A DNA stretch of 64,000 bases from an uncultured Halomonas sp. Its GTDB lineage: Bacteria > Pseudomonadota > Gammaproteobacteria > Pseudomonadales > Halomonadaceae. Below the pieces are notes generated by a model that saw only the letters and a list, made by a program, of their open reading frames with translations, did no database searches and had not been told where the DNA came from. The DNA is taken from the NCBI RefSeq assembly GCF_947501415.1, contig NZ_CANMVL010000009.1, forward strand, positions 1 through 64,000, written 5' to 3'. Each line of letters begins with the position of its first letter. Positions within the stretch are counted from its first letter, which is position 1. This document shows, piece after piece, positions 8,320 to 18,079 of this stretch. The position numbers and the translations under genes are program-made.

Positions 8320-9053
8320 GCGCTTGCGGCTATTGCGCCATCACGCTGCCGATCGCCCAGGCGGGCCACCATCGCCTCGATCATCTTCGAGGAGTGCAGG
8401 GCGGCCTTCTCCAGGAACTCCTCGAAGGAGAGGTGGTTGTCGCCGCCGCCGGGGATATCCGAGAGGGCGCGGATCACCACGAAGGGGCAGCCGTAGAGAT
8501 GGCAGGTCTGGGCGATGGCCGCGGCCTCCATCTCGGCGGCGAGCATGGTGGGGAAGCGCCGACGGGTCAGGGCCACCAGGTCGGGGCAGGCCATGAACAC
8601 ATCGCCGGTGGCGATCAGCCCCTCGACCACCCGGACCTCGCCCAGCGCCTCGACACACTCCCGGGCCAGGTGAACCAGCCGTTCGTCGGGCAGGTAGGCC
8701 GCCGGCATGTCGGGGACCTGGCCATGCTCGTAACCGAATACCACGGCATCCACGTCGTGGTGGCGGACCTCACTCGAGACCACGATATCGCCGATCTCGA
8801 GCCCCTCGCCGAAGCCACCGGCGGAGCCGGTATTGATGATCGCCTCCGGCTGGTACATGTCGAGGAGCAGGGTGGTGCCGACGGCGGCATTCACCTTGCC
8901 GATGCCCGACTGCAGAATCACCACCTCCACGCCGTTTAGCTTGCCGCTGTAGAAGGTGCTGCCGACATGGGTGTGGGTCTCGCACCCCTCGAGCAGGGAG
9001 GCGAGTCGCTCCACCTCCTGGCTCATGGCGCCGATGATGCCGATACGCCTCAT
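8316..9053 (-). CDS. mtnN: 5'-methylthioadenosine/S-adenosylhomocysteine nucleosidase
   Basis: A 245-aa nucleosidase (Pfs) that cleaves adenine from S-adenosylhomocysteine and methylthioadenosine, removing product inhibition after methylation. The start ATG at 9053 gives the family N-terminus [24 protein letters not shown] and the [10 protein letters not shown] motif (substrate-binding Glu) are visible, and the catalytic Asp is in ALSDIPGG. Its ATGA start overlaps the luxS stop by 4 bases, so the two successive steps SAH to S-ribosylhomocysteine to homocysteine are translationally coupled. Its end overlaps the hipA end by 4 bases in convergent orientation. Confidence 0.96.
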   Translation of the reverse strand: MRRIGIIGAMSQEVERLASLLEGCETHTHVGSTFYSGKLNGVEVVILQSGIGKVNAAVGTTLLLDMYQPEAIINTGSAGGFGEGLEIGDIVVSSEVRHHDVDAVVFGYEHGQVPDMPAAYLPDERLVHLARECVEALGEVRVVEGLIATGDVFMACPDLVALTRRRFPTMLAAEMEAAAIAQTCHLYGCPFVVIRALSDIPGGGDNHLSFEEFLEKAALHSSKMIEAMVARLGDRQRDGAIAASA

Positions 9054-9514
9054 GCGAAAACTTCCGTCCACTCGTTGCGCTTGGCCAGGAAGCCGCGGGC
9101 GATCTGCTTGGCTCCCTCGAGGCTGTGGCTGGCCGCCCAGCCGCACTGCATCTCGTTGCAGGCCGGCACCTCGTCGGCCTCGAGCACATCCTTGAGGGTG
9201 TTCTCGAGCAGGGTCAGCACGCCTTCGTAGTCGTCGTGGTTGATCATCGCGATGTAGAAGCCGGTCTGGCAGCCCATGGGGCTGATGTCGACCACCTTGT
9301 CGGAGTGGTTGCGCGACAGCTCCGCCATCAGGTGCTCAAGAGAGTGCAGGCCGGGCATCTCCATATGGTCCTGGTTGGGCTGGCAGATGCGCATGTCGTA
9401 CTTGTGGATGGTATCGCCGCGCTCACCGGTCTTGATATCGGCCAGGCGCACGTAGGGAGCCTTCACCTTGGTGTGATCCAGGTTGAAGCTCTCGACGTTC
9501 ATCTTGTCGCTCAT
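9050..9514 (-). CDS. luxS: S-ribosylhomocysteine lyase (AI-2 synthase)
   Basis: A 154-aa Fe(II)/Zn enzyme that splits S-ribosylhomocysteine into homocysteine and DPD, the precursor of autoinducer-2. The metal-binding HxxEH motif is H57-S-L-E60-H61, the catalytic C-terminal region is [17 protein letters not shown], and MGCQTGFYI is a family signature. The length is canonical. It is the first gene of a luxS-mtnN operon. Whether AI-2 is used for signalling here or is only a by-product of the methyl cycle cannot be told; no lsr or luxPQ gene is in the window. Confidence 0.98.
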   Translation of the reverse strand: MSDKMNVESFNLDHTKVKAPYVRLADIKTGERGDTIHKYDMRICQPNQDHMEMPGLHSLEHLMAELSRNHSDKVVDISPMGCQTGFYIAMINHDDYEGVLTLLENTLKDVLEADEVPACNEMQCGWAASHSLEGAKQIARGFLAKRNEWTEVFA

Positions 9515-9550
9515 CGTTGTCTCCTCATTCTGTTTGGGGGCCTGCTTCGA

Positions 9551-9579
9551 GGTCAGACCCCAACCCCCGGGGTCTGACC
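9551..9579. repeat. REP-like palindrome GGTCAGACCCC / GGGGTCTGACC
   Basis: Perfect 11-bp arms (9551-9561 and 9569-9579) enclose a 7-base loop AACCCCC, between luxS and folD, which are both on the minus strand. It may act as a terminator for folD or as an intergenic repeat. GGGGTCAGACCCC-type palindromes are widespread in gammaproteobacteria as REP sequences. No T-run follows on either side. Confidence 0.75.
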
Positions 9580-9602
9580 CCAGGGGAGATCCCAGGGAAC
9601 GC

Positions 9603-10460
9603 TTAACTGGCGTCGTGCATATCGGCGGCTTGCAGGGTGTTCTCCAGCAGGCTGGCCACGGTCATGGGGCCGACCCCCCCGGGAACCGGGGTGATCCAGG
9701 CGGCACGCTCGGCGGCGGCCTCGAAGTCGACGTCACCGATCAGGCGACCATCCTCCTGGCGGTTGATGCCCACGTCGATGACGATGGCGCCCTCCTTGAC
9801 CCACTCTCCCTTGACCAGGCCCGGCTTGCCCACCGCCACGATCAGCACATCGGCACGGCGCACATGCTCCTCAAGGTTGCGAGTGAAGCGGTGGCAGACG
9901 GTAGTGGTGCAGCCGGCGATCATCAACTCCAGGGCCATGGGGCGGCCGACGATATTGGAGGCGCCGACCACGGTGGCATCGAGGCCACGAACCGCCAGGC
10001 CGCTCTCCTCGAGCAGCGTCATCACGCCCTTGGGCGTGCAGGGTCTCAGCAGCGGCAGGCGCTGCGCCAGGCGGCCCAGGTTATAGGGGTGGAAGCCGTC
10101 CACATCCTTGTCGGGGCGTATGCGCTCGAGGATGGGGCGGGCGTCGAGCTGCTCGGGGAGGGGCAGCTGGACGAGGATGCCATCCACGCTGGGGTCGTCA
10201 TTAAGCTGGTCAACCAGCGTCTCGAGTTGTTGCTGGGTGGTGTCCGCGGGCAGCTGATGTCGAAATGACTCGATGCCGGCCTCGACGCAAGCGTTGTGCT
10301 TGTGGCGCACATAGACCGCCGAGGCGGGGTCTTCACCGACCAGGACGACGGCAAGCCCTGGCGTACGGCCCCCTGCTTCGCGGCGTGCCTGCACCTGGCG
10401 GGCTACCTGCTGGCGAACACGGGCGGCTATCGCTTTGCCATCGATCTGTTGCGCGGTCAT
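9603..10460 (-). CDS. folD: Bifunctional methylenetetrahydrofolate dehydrogenase/cyclohydrolase
   Basis: A 285-aa NADP-dependent enzyme that interconverts 5,10-methylene-THF, methenyl-THF and 10-formyl-THF in one-carbon metabolism. The ATG at 10460 ([12 protein letters not shown]) is preceded by AGGATC; the longer frame upstream runs through tRNA genes and is false. Family signatures are [14 protein letters not shown] (catalytic Lys), [19 protein letters not shown], the NADP-binding [11 protein letters not shown] and [15 protein letters not shown]. It is divergent from the tRNA-Pro gene. The region is co-oriented with luxS-mtnN but separated from it by a palindrome. Confidence 0.97.
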   Translation of the reverse strand: MTAQQIDGKAIAARVRQQVARQVQARREAGGRTPGLAVVLVGEDPASAVYVRHKHNACVEAGIESFRHQLPADTTQQQLETLVDQLNDDPSVDGILVQLPLPEQLDARPILERIRPDKDVDGFHPYNLGRLAQRLPLLRPCTPKGVMTLLEESGLAVRGLDATVVGASNIVGRPMALELMIAGCTTTVCHRFTRNLEEHVRRADVLIVAVGKPGLVKGEWVKEGAIVIDVGINRQEDGRLIGDVDFEAAAERAAWITPVPGGVGPMTVASLLENTLQAADMHDAS

Positions 10461-10562
10461 CGAGGATCCTCTGGGTGGCCGGTAGTAAAGGTAAGGACGT
10501 GATTTTCGCATGCCGAGCGGTCGAAACAAAGCGGGCGATATCAGCAAATTATGTTCTGCCAC

Positions 10563-10590
10563 TTGACGGGCGAAGAAAGTCACGTAGAAT
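10563..10590 (+). promoter_or_regulatory. Sigma-70 promoter for the tRNA cluster
   Basis: TTGACG (-35, 10563-10568) and TAGAAT (-10, 10585-10590) have a 16-base spacer. They lie 54 bases before the tRNA-Pro gene, a good fit to a strong stable-RNA promoter. Confidence 0.7.
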
Positions 10591-10643
10591 ACGCATCGCT
10601 CGACGAGGCCTGTGCGGCGGCGTCCAGCCCGCTTGATCGCCGT

Positions 10644-10720
10644 CGGAGTGTAGCGCAGTCTGGTAGCGCGCCTGCTTTGGGAGCAGGATGTCGGGGGTTC
10701 GAATCCCTCCACTCCGACCA
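10644..10720 (+). tRNA. tRNA-Pro (anticodon TGG)
   Basis: A 77-base tRNA with acceptor CGGAGTG pairing CACTCCG, D-arm GCGC..GCGC, anticodon stem-loop CCTGCTTTGGGAGCAGG giving TGG, TpsiC arm GGGGGTTCGAATCCCTC, and encoded CCA at 10718-10720. It is first in a cluster Pro-Arg-His-His preceding tig, an order common in Pseudomonas and Halomonas relatives. Confidence 0.97.
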
Positions 10721-10788
10721 CAACTTCTTGAATGTCTTGCGGTTTTTTGACACTCAGGGTTGCGGCGAGGCGACCTGGAACGTAGAAT

Positions 10789-10865
10789 GCGCCCATGGCT
10801 CAATCGGATAGAGCAACGGCCTTCTAAGCCGTAGGTTGCAGGTTCGAGTCCTGCTGGGCGCGCCA
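10789..10865 (+). tRNA. tRNA-Arg (anticodon TCT)
   Basis: A 77-base tRNA with acceptor GCGCCCA pairing TGGGCGC, anticodon loop CTTCTAA giving TCT, TpsiC arm GCAGGTTCGAGTCCTGC, and encoded CCA at 10863-10865. It reads the rare AGA codon. It is probably co-transcribed from the promoter upstream of tRNA-Pro. Confidence 0.97.
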
Positions 10866-10908
10866 TACGGTGCGGTAGCAGGCAGTCAGTACGAGCAGTT
10901 GTCGAAGT

Positions 10909-10984
10909 GGTGGATGTAGCTCAGTGGTAGAGCCCCGGATTGTGGCTCCGGTGGTCGTGGGTTCGATCCCCATCATCCACCCCA
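10909..10984 (+). tRNA. tRNA-His (anticodon GTG), copy 1
   Basis: The gene includes the extra 5' G(-1) typical of tRNA-His at 10909. Acceptor GTGGATG pairs CATCCAC, the anticodon loop TTGTGGC gives GTG, and the encoded CCA ends at 10984. The sequence is identical to the second copy 105 bases downstream. Confidence 0.97.
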
Positions 10985-11013
10985 CCTCGACAAGCCTGGC
11001 AAGTTCAAGATAT

Positions 11014-11089
11014 GGTGGATGTAGCTCAGTGGTAGAGCCCCGGATTGTGGCTCCGGTGGTCGTGGGTTCGATCCCCATCATCCACCCCA
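11014..11089 (+). tRNA. tRNA-His (anticodon GTG), copy 2
   Basis: Exact duplicate of the preceding tRNA-His over all 76 bases, again with G(-1) and an encoded CCA. The short spacer between the copies (10985-11013) is not duplicated beyond a base or two. Confidence 0.97.
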
Positions 11090-11442
11090 TGTCTTGCGTA
11101 GCCGGTTTCGTGTCGAAGCATGATCCTGCTTCATCGGTTTGATCCCCTCTCTTCTTGTTATTTGCCCCATGCTTTTTTGCTGGTCCGTTGCGGGGCATGT
11201 GTCTCTTTTTTCTCGTTATTTCGTTACTTTCGCACGGTGTTTACGTGAGTTATATGTCACGCGGTCGCTCAGGCGTCGGCGTTTTTTGGCGTGGGTGAGC
11301 CGCTGACCCTTGTAATCTCTCGCAGCGCCCCCACTTCTTTCGCCTCGGTGCTTGCCAGTGCCGAACGGGATTCATAAAATCATCCTTTTGATTTTCCATT
11401 CACGCAATCAACACAATGCCCCCAGTCGGTAGAGGACATTTC
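11090..11442. other. Intergenic region between tRNA-His and tig
   Basis: A stretch of 353 bases, T-rich and lower in GC than its surroundings (11140-11260). It must hold the tRNA operon terminator and the tig promoter. A weak candidate is TTTACG near 11240 with TATATG about 10 bases later, which is too close for a standard pair. I see no clear hairpin terminator, riboswitch or small gene. Confidence 0.4.
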
Positions 11443-12807
11443 ATGCAAGTTTCCGTCGATACGACCTCCCAGATCGAACGCCGCATCACGGTCCAAGTGC
11501 CGGCCGCCGAAATCGATGAGGCCGTCAATACCCGTCTCAAGGATGCCGCCAAGAACGTTCGTATGGACGGTTTTCGTCGGGGCAAGGTGCCGATGACGGT
11601 GATCCGCCAGCGCTACGGTAGCGAAGTGCGCAACGAGGTGGTGGGCGAAGTGATGCGTGAGCGCTATGTTCGCGCCATTTCCGAGAACGAGCTCAACCCG
11701 GCCGGTCTCCCGCAGATCGAGGCCACTGTCAACGAGGCGGGCAAGGACCTGGAGTTTGTCGCGACGCTGGAGATCTACCCCGAGATCGAGCTGGCCTCCA
11801 TCGAGGGTGCCGAGGTCGAGCGTCCGGTGGTCGAGGTGAGCGAAGCCGATGTCGACGAGATGATCGACACCCTGCGCAAGCAGAACGCCGAGTGGGAAGA
11901 GGTCGAGCGTGCCGCCGAGGATGGTGATCAGGTAACCATCGACTTCCAGGGCTTCCTGGGCGATGAGCCCTTCGAGGGTGGCAGTGCCGAGGGTCACGAT
12001 CTGGTGATCGGCTCTGGCAGCTTTATCCCCGGGTTCGAGGAGCAGCTGATCGGTGCCGCTGCCGGCGACGACAAGGAGCTCAAGGTCACCTTCCCGGAGG
12101 ACTACCAGGCCGAGAACCTGGCTGGCCAGGAAGCGACCTTCAAGGTCAAGGTCCATGCGGTGAAGGGCCAGGCCCTGCCCGAGGTGGATGCCGAGTTCGT
12201 CAAGAAGTTCGGCGTCGACGACGGTGACCTCGACAAGTTCCGCGCCGAGGTCAAGAAGAACATGAGCCGTGAGGCCGAGCAGGCGGTGGACAACCGCGTC
12301 AAGCAGCAGGTGCTCTCCGCGCTGCAGAAGGCCAATGAGGTCACCGTGCCCCAGGCGCTGGTCCAGCAGGAGACGGATGGTCTCAAGCGTCAGGCCGCCC
12401 AGCAGTTCGGCCTGGGTGAGGACTTCGATGTCTCCCAGCTGCCCAACGAGCTGTTCGAAGAGCAGGCCAGGAGCCGTGTCGAGGTGGGTCTGCTGCTGGC
12501 CGAGGTGATCAAGGTCAACGAGCTCGAGGCCAGCGACGACGAGATCCGTGCCAAGGTGCAGGAGCTCGCCGAGCAGTATCAGGAGCCCGAGCAGGTGGTC
12601 GAGCACTACATGGGCAACGACCAGCTCAAGACCCAGGTCAAGTCCGCTATCCTTGAAGAGAAGGCCGTGGGCGTGCTGCTCGAGCAGGCCAGCGTCAAGG
12701 ATGTCGAGATGTCCTATCAGGACGTGCTGGCAGCCGCCCAGCAGCAGGAAGAGGCCGACGAGGAAGAAAGCAGCGAGGAGGCCGGCGAGGAAGAGCGCCA
12801 GGCCTGA
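11443..12807 (+). CDS. tig: Trigger factor, ribosome-bound chaperone
   Basis: A 454-aa chaperone and peptidyl-prolyl isomerase that binds nascent chains at the ribosome exit. The ATG at 11443 is preceded by AGAGGACAT. The ribosome-binding domain holds the GFRRGKVP signature (residues 43-50). The FKBP-like PPIase domain is at about 155-240 ([23 protein letters not shown]), followed by the C-terminal chaperone domain. The tail is strongly acidic ([16 protein letters not shown]), longer and more acidic than in E. coli (432 aa), which fits a salt-adapted proteome. It opens the tig-clpP-clpX-lon block. Confidence 0.98.
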   Translation: MQVSVDTTSQIERRITVQVPAAEIDEAVNTRLKDAAKNVRMDGFRRGKVPMTVIRQRYGSEVRNEVVGEVMRERYVRAISENELNPAGLPQIEATVNEAGKDLEFVATLEIYPEIELASIEGAEVERPVVEVSEADVDEMIDTLRKQNAEWEEVERAAEDGDQVTIDFQGFLGDEPFEGGSAEGHDLVIGSGSFIPGFEEQLIGAAAGDDKELKVTFPEDYQAENLAGQEATFKVKVHAVKGQALPEVDAEFVKKFGVDDGDLDKFRAEVKKNMSREAEQAVDNRVKQQVLSALQKANEVTVPQALVQQETDGLKRQAAQQFGLGEDFDVSQLPNELFEEQARSRVEVGLLLAEVIKVNELEASDDEIRAKVQELAEQYQEPEQVVEHYMGNDQLKTQVKSAILEEKAVGVLLEQASVKDVEMSYQDVLAAAQQQEEADEEESSEEAGEEERQA

Positions 12808-12818
12808 TCGATGCCCCC

Positions 12819-12842
12819 GCGCCCCGGCCAGTGCCGGGGCGC
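12819..12842 (+). terminator. Hairpin between tig and clpP
   Basis: Perfect 10-bp stem GCGCCCCGGC / GCCGGGGCGC with a CAGT loop, followed by CGTTTCTC. The weak T-run suggests partial termination or an attenuator that lowers clpP readthrough. Confidence 0.65.
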
Positions 12843-12887
12843 CGTTTCTCTTCGCTTCCATTCATCGGATGCAAGGACAACACGCAG

Positions 12888-13508
12888 ATGAGCAACGAGT
12901 TCGAGATTCAGAACGCCGGCGGCCTGGTGCCGATGGTGGTCGAGCAGAGCGCCCGCGGTGAACGCTCCTACGATATCTATTCCCGCCTGCTCAAGGAGCG
13001 TGTGATCTTCCTGGTGGGTCCGGTGGAAGACTACATGGCCAACCTGGTAGTGGCGCAGCTGCTGTTCCTGGAGTCCGAGAACCCGGACAAGGACATCCAT
13101 CTGTACATCAATTCGCCGGGTGGCTCGGTGACCGCTGGCATGTCGATCTACGACACCATGCAGTTCATCAAGCCTGACGTCTCCACCGTGTGTATCGGCC
13201 AGGCAGCCAGCATGGGGGCGTTGTTGCTGGCCGGTGGCGCCGCAGGCAAGCGCTTCTGCCTGCCCAACTCGCGTATGATGATTCACCAGCCGCTGGGTGG
13301 TTACCAGGGGCAGGCCTCGGACATCGAGATTCATACGCGTGAGATTCTCGGCATCCGTGACAGGCTCAACCGCATCCTGGCGGAGCATACCGGACAGGAT
13401 ATCGATACGATCGCCCGGGATACCGACCGTGACAACTTCATGGACGGCAACCAGGCCGTGGAGTATGGCCTGATCGACGCCATGCTGGATAAGCGGCCGA
13501 CATCCTGA
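12888..13508 (+). CDS. clpP: ATP-dependent Clp protease proteolytic subunit
   Basis: A 206-aa serine peptidase that forms the tetradecameric chamber fed by ClpX (and ClpA). The ATG at 12888 gives a short N-terminal propeptide before [21 protein letters not shown]. The catalytic Ser is in [11 protein letters not shown] and the His in [12 protein letters not shown]. The Asp is in the DTDRDNFMD segment, as in E. coli. Length and order (tig, clpP, clpX, lon) are canonical. It is followed 109 bases later by clpX. Confidence 0.98.
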   Translation: MSNEFEIQNAGGLVPMVVEQSARGERSYDIYSRLLKERVIFLVGPVEDYMANLVVAQLLFLESENPDKDIHLYINSPGGSVTAGMSIYDTMQFIKPDVSTVCIGQAASMGALLLAGGAAGKRFCLPNSRMMIHQPLGGYQGQASDIEIHTREILGIRDRLNRILAEHTGQDIDTIARDTDRDNFMDGNQAVEYGLIDAMLDKRPTS

Positions 13509-13617
13509 TAGCGTGATTTGCATTACACGCTGATTGTTCCCGGCGGCGCAGGCCGCCGTTGTGAGCTCGGTGGTGCCGGCTCCTGCGGGCGCCACCAATA
13601 TGAAAAGAGGTAAGCGA

Positions 13618-14898
<1,281 letters not shown>

Positions 14899-14917
14899 AC
14901 GATCGGGGGTACCCCCC

Positions 14918-14982
14918 ACGGGAGCACCTTACCTCCATCGCCGGCCCGGTCGGCTGGGGTCATGGTGGCTCCCGTTTTTTTT
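14918..14982 (+). terminator. Rho-independent terminator after clpX
   Basis: Long stem ACGGGAGCACC (14918-14928) with GGTGGCTCCCGT (about 14964-14974), enclosing a second GC-rich hairpin, directly followed by a run of eight T. One unpaired base lies in the outer stem. Confidence 0.85.
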
Positions 14983-14998
14983 GTCGTGTCGCCTCCTG

Positions 14999-15026
14999 CC
15001 TTGCAATGTTATCCGGTCGCCCCCAT
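14999..15026 (+). promoter_or_regulatory. Candidate heat-shock (sigma-32) promoter of lon
   Basis: CCTTGCAA (14999-15006) and CCCCAT (15021-15026) are separated by 14 bases. This closely fits the sigma-32 consensus CTTGAA-N13/14-CCCCAT and lies 42 bases before the lon start. lon is a sigma-32 target in other gammaproteobacteria. Confidence 0.7.
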
Positions 15027-15067
15027 TCCACGGGGCATCCCTTCGTTTTTCTTGAGGTACGTCTGCG

Positions 15068-17473
15068 ATGCAGCAGAACGCTGATCAGACCCTGAGTCTG
15101 CCCCTTTTGCCGCTGCGGGACGTGGTCGTCTATCCGCAGATGGTCATTCCCCTGTTCGTGGGTCGCGAGAAGTCAATTCAGGCGCTCGATGCGGCCATGA
15201 GCGCCGACAAGCGGGTGTTGCTGGTGGCCCAGCGTGAGGCCAGCAAGGACGACCCCGACCGCGATGATCTGTTTGCCATCGGTACCGTCGCGGAGATCAT
15301 GCAGCTGCTCAAGCTCCCCGACGGCACCGTCAAGGTGCTGATCGAGGGGGTCTCGCGAGCCGATGTGGGCGAGCTGAATGACGGCGAGGACTACACCAGC
15401 GCCGAGGCGCTACTGCGTGAGAGTACGCCCCTCACCGAGCGTGAGCAGGACGCCCTGGTGCGCGTGCTGCTCAATCAGTTCGAGCAGTACGTCAAGATGT
15501 CGAAGAAGGTGCCCAACGAGGTGCTCAACTCGCTTTCCGGCATCGAGGATCCCAGCCGCCTGGTGGATACCATCTGTGCGCATCTGTCGCTGAAGATCGA
15601 TGACAAGCAGCAGCTGCTGGAGATGGACAAGGTGCGCGATCGCATCGAGCACCTGATGGCGCTGATCGAGTCCGAGATCGACCTGCTGCAGGTCGAGAAG
15701 CGCATCCGCTCCCGGGTCAAGGAGCAGATGGAGAAGTCTCAGCGCGAGTACTATCTCAACGAGCAGATGAAGGCCATCCAGAAGGAGATGGGCGAGCTCG
15801 AGAACGTGCCCAACGAGGCCGAGAAATACGAGCAGGCCATCGAAGAGTCGGGCATGCCCAAGGAGGCGCGTGACAAGGCCGTTCAGGAGCTGGGCAAGCT
15901 GAAGATGATGTCGCCCAACTCTGCCGAGGCCACGGTGGTGCGCTCCTATCTCGACTGGCTGGTGTCGGTGCCGTGGAAGAAGCGTACCCGGGTCAAGCAT
16001 GATCTGCTCCATGCCCAGAAGGTGCTCGACGAGGATCACTATGGCCTTGACGAGGTCAAGGCGCGGATCCTCGAGTACCTGGCGGTGCACAAGCGGGTCA
16101 AGAAGCTCAAGGGGCCGGTGCTGTGTCTGGTCGGCCCGCCCGGGGTCGGCAAGACCTCGCTGGGCAAGTCCATTGCCCGTGCGACCAACCGCAAGTATGT
16201 GCGTCTGGCACTGGGCGGGGTGCGTGACGAGTCCGAGATTCGTGGCCACCGCCGCACCTATATCGGCTCGCTGCCCGGCAAGATCGTCCAGCGCATGTCA
16301 CGCGCCGGGGTCAGGAATCCGCTGTTCCTGCTCGACGAGGTCGACAAGATCGGCATGGACCATCGTGGCGACCCCGCCTCGGCACTGCTCGAGGTGCTCG
16401 ATCCGGAGCAGAACGACACCTTCAGCGACCACTACCTGGAGCTGGATTACGATCTTTCCGAGACGCTGTTCATCTGTACCGCCAACTCCATGAACATTCC
16501 CGGGCCGCTGCTCGATCGCATGGAGGTGATTCGTCTGCCCGGGTACACCGAGGACGAAAAGCTTGCGATTGCCAAGCGTTATCTGGTGCCCAAGCAGCTC
16601 AAGGCCAACGGCTTCAAGGAGGATGAGCTGGCCTTCTCCGATGAGTCGCTGCTCGAGCTGATCCGCTACTACAGCCGCGAGGCCGGGGTGCGTGAGCTCG
16701 AGCGTCAGGTCGCCAAGGTCTGCCGCAAGGTGCTGCGGGTGCGTATCGAGAAGGAGAGCAAGGAGGGCGCCCAGGCCCCGATGCTGCTGGCCGCCACGGA
16801 TATCGAGGAGTATGCTGGGGTGCGCCGCTACAGCTACGGGCTGGCCGACCAGGAGAATCAGGTGGGCCGCGTGACCGGCCTGGCCTGGACCTCGGTTGGG
16901 GGTGAGCTGCTCAATATCGAGTCGGTGGTGACGCCTGGCAAGGGGCGCATCAACAAGACCGGCTCGCTGGGCGATGTGATGAAGGAGTCGGTGAGTGCCG
17001 CCCACACCGTGGTGCGCGCGAGAGCCCTGACCATGGGCATCGACCCTGAGCGCTTCGAAAAGGAAGACCTGCATATCCACGTGCCCGAGGGAGCCACTCC
17101 CAAGGATGGCCCCAGTGCCGGTATCGGCATGGTTACCGCCATGGTCTCGGCTTATACCGGGCGCCCGGTGCGCTGCGACGTGGCGATGACCGGCGAGGTC
17201 AACCTGCGGGGCGAGGTGATGCCGATCGGTGGCCTGAAGGAGAAATTGCTGGCCGCCAGGCGCGGTGGTATAAAGACCGTGCTGGTGCCCGAGGAGAATC
17301 GCCGGGATCTCAAGGAGGTGCCGGAGAATATCAAGGAGGCCCTGGACATCAGGCCGGTGCGTTGGATCGATGAGGTACTCGACGCAGCATTAGTCAAAAA
17401 GGATGAAGATCCCAAAGAGGAGTCTCATTCAGAAGAAGCCTCGTCGGCGCAGTCAATGATTAGTACGCATTAA
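15068..17473 (+). CDS. lon: Lon ATP-dependent serine protease
   Basis: An 801-aa cytosolic AAA+ protease that degrades misfolded and regulatory proteins. The N-terminal LON substrate domain starts LPLLPLRDVVVYPQM. The coiled-coil region is around 180-300. The AAA+ module has Walker A GPPGVGKTS and the LLDEVDK box. The protease domain has catalytic Ser683 in PKDGPSAG and Lys724 in GGLKEKL. The C-terminal tail is Glu/Ser-rich. The length is close to E. coli Lon (784). A sigma-32-like promoter lies just upstream. Confidence 0.98.
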   Translation: MQQNADQTLSLPLLPLRDVVVYPQMVIPLFVGREKSIQALDAAMSADKRVLLVAQREASKDDPDRDDLFAIGTVAEIMQLLKLPDGTVKVLIEGVSRADVGELNDGEDYTSAEALLRESTPLTEREQDALVRVLLNQFEQYVKMSKKVPNEVLNSLSGIEDPSRLVDTICAHLSLKIDDKQQLLEMDKVRDRIEHLMALIESEIDLLQVEKRIRSRVKEQMEKSQREYYLNEQMKAIQKEMGELENVPNEAEKYEQAIEESGMPKEARDKAVQELGKLKMMSPNSAEATVVRSYLDWLVSVPWKKRTRVKHDLLHAQKVLDEDHYGLDEVKARILEYLAVHKRVKKLKGPVLCLVGPPGVGKTSLGKSIARATNRKYVRLALGGVRDESEIRGHRRTYIGSLPGKIVQRMSRAGVRNPLFLLDEVDKIGMDHRGDPASALLEVLDPEQNDTFSDHYLELDYDLSETLFICTANSMNIPGPLLDRMEVIRLPGYTEDEKLAIAKRYLVPKQLKANGFKEDELAFSDESLLELIRYYSREAGVRELERQVAKVCRKVLRVRIEKESKEGAQAPMLLAATDIEEYAGVRRYSYGLADQENQVGRVTGLAWTSVGGELLNIESVVTPGKGRINKTGSLGDVMKESVSAAHTVVRARALTMGIDPERFEKEDLHIHVPEGATPKDGPSAGIGMVTAMVSAYTGRPVRCDVAMTGEVNLRGEVMPIGGLKEKLLAARRGGIKTVLVPEENRRDLKEVPENIKEALDIRPVRWIDEVLDAALVKKDEDPKEESHSEEASSAQSMISTH

Positions 17474-17482
17474 GGTCATTTT

Positions 17483-17520
17483 CCCCACCATTATTCTGCC
17501 GAAAGCCTTGTATGGTGGGG
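17483..17520 (+). terminator. Stem-loop after lon
   Basis: CCCCACCA (17483-17490) pairs with TGGTGGGG (17513-17520) across a 22-base loop, followed by CTCTTCCC. The T-run is poor, so this is a moderate terminator candidate. Confidence 0.6.
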
Positions 17521-17538
17521 CTCTTCCCTGAATGTTGC

Positions 17539-17568
17539 TTGACAGCGGTTTCTCCACATTGCTATAAA
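17539..17568 (+). promoter_or_regulatory. Sigma-70 promoter of hupB
   Basis: TTGACA (17539-17544) and TATAAA (17563-17568) with an 18-base spacer, 82 bases before the hupB start. Near-consensus hexamers fit a highly expressed nucleoid protein. Confidence 0.8.
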
Positions 17569-17650
17569 TTACCCCATGCTGTGATCGTGCTTGTTAATTG
17601 AATTGCCGGTTCGATTGGGGCCAATTTCCGAAAAAGTCAAGGGGTGAAGT

Positions 17651-17923
17651 GTGAACAAGTCTGAGCTGATCGAAGCCATCGCCGCGTCTGCCGATATTCC
17701 CAAGGCTTCCGCCGCGCGTGCCCTGGATGCCATGGTGGATTCCGTGACGGAAAGCCTTAAGAAAGGCGACAGTGTCTCCCTGGTCGGCTTCGGTACCTTC
17801 CATGTGAAGGAGCGTGCAGCGCGTACCGGTCGTAACCCCCAGACCGGTGAGCCGATCGAGATCAAGGCGGCCAAGGTGCCCGGCTTCAAGGCCGGAAAGG
17901 CGCTGAAGGATTCCGTCAACTAA
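17651..17923 (+). CDS. hupB: DNA-binding protein HU-beta
   Basis: A 90-aa histone-like nucleoid protein. The start is GTG at 17651 with AAGGGGTGAAGT upstream. The family signatures [20 protein letters not shown] and [12 protein letters not shown] (the DNA-intercalating arm with Pro) are all intact. It bends DNA non-specifically and helps compact the chromosome. The position between lon and ppiD matches E. coli and Pseudomonas. It has its own promoter and terminator. Confidence 0.98.
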   Translation: MNKSELIEAIAASADIPKASAARALDAMVDSVTESLKKGDSVSLVGFGTFHVKERAARTGRNPQTGEPIEIKAAKVPGFKAGKALKDSVN

Positions 17924-17987
17924 TTGACGCCGAGCTGGAGTCGCGCGTTACGCGCCGCTGATGGTTCGCCGTTGATGGTTGATTGAT

Positions 17988-18018
17988 ACAGGCGCATCGC
18001 CCTCGGCGGTGCGCCTGT
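17988..18018 (+). terminator. Terminator after hupB
   Basis: ACAGGCGCA (17988-17996) pairs with TGCGCCTGT (18010-18018) around a GC-rich loop, followed by CTTCGTTATT. It separates hupB from ppiD. Confidence 0.7.
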
Positions 18019-18079
18019 CTTCGTTATTGACTCCACCATTTTCCACTATTCCTTTTGAGGCAACACTTCCGAGGCCTGC

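Noticed and set aside
10747..10788. TTGACA ... TAGAAT as a separate promoter for tRNA-Arg
   Set aside because: The spacer is 30 bases and the -10 would touch the tRNA gene; the arrangement cannot work as a standard promoter.
11380..12861. Antisense frame (493 codons) opposite tig
   Set aside because: Leu/His/Gly-rich shadow of tig with no family motifs and no RBS.
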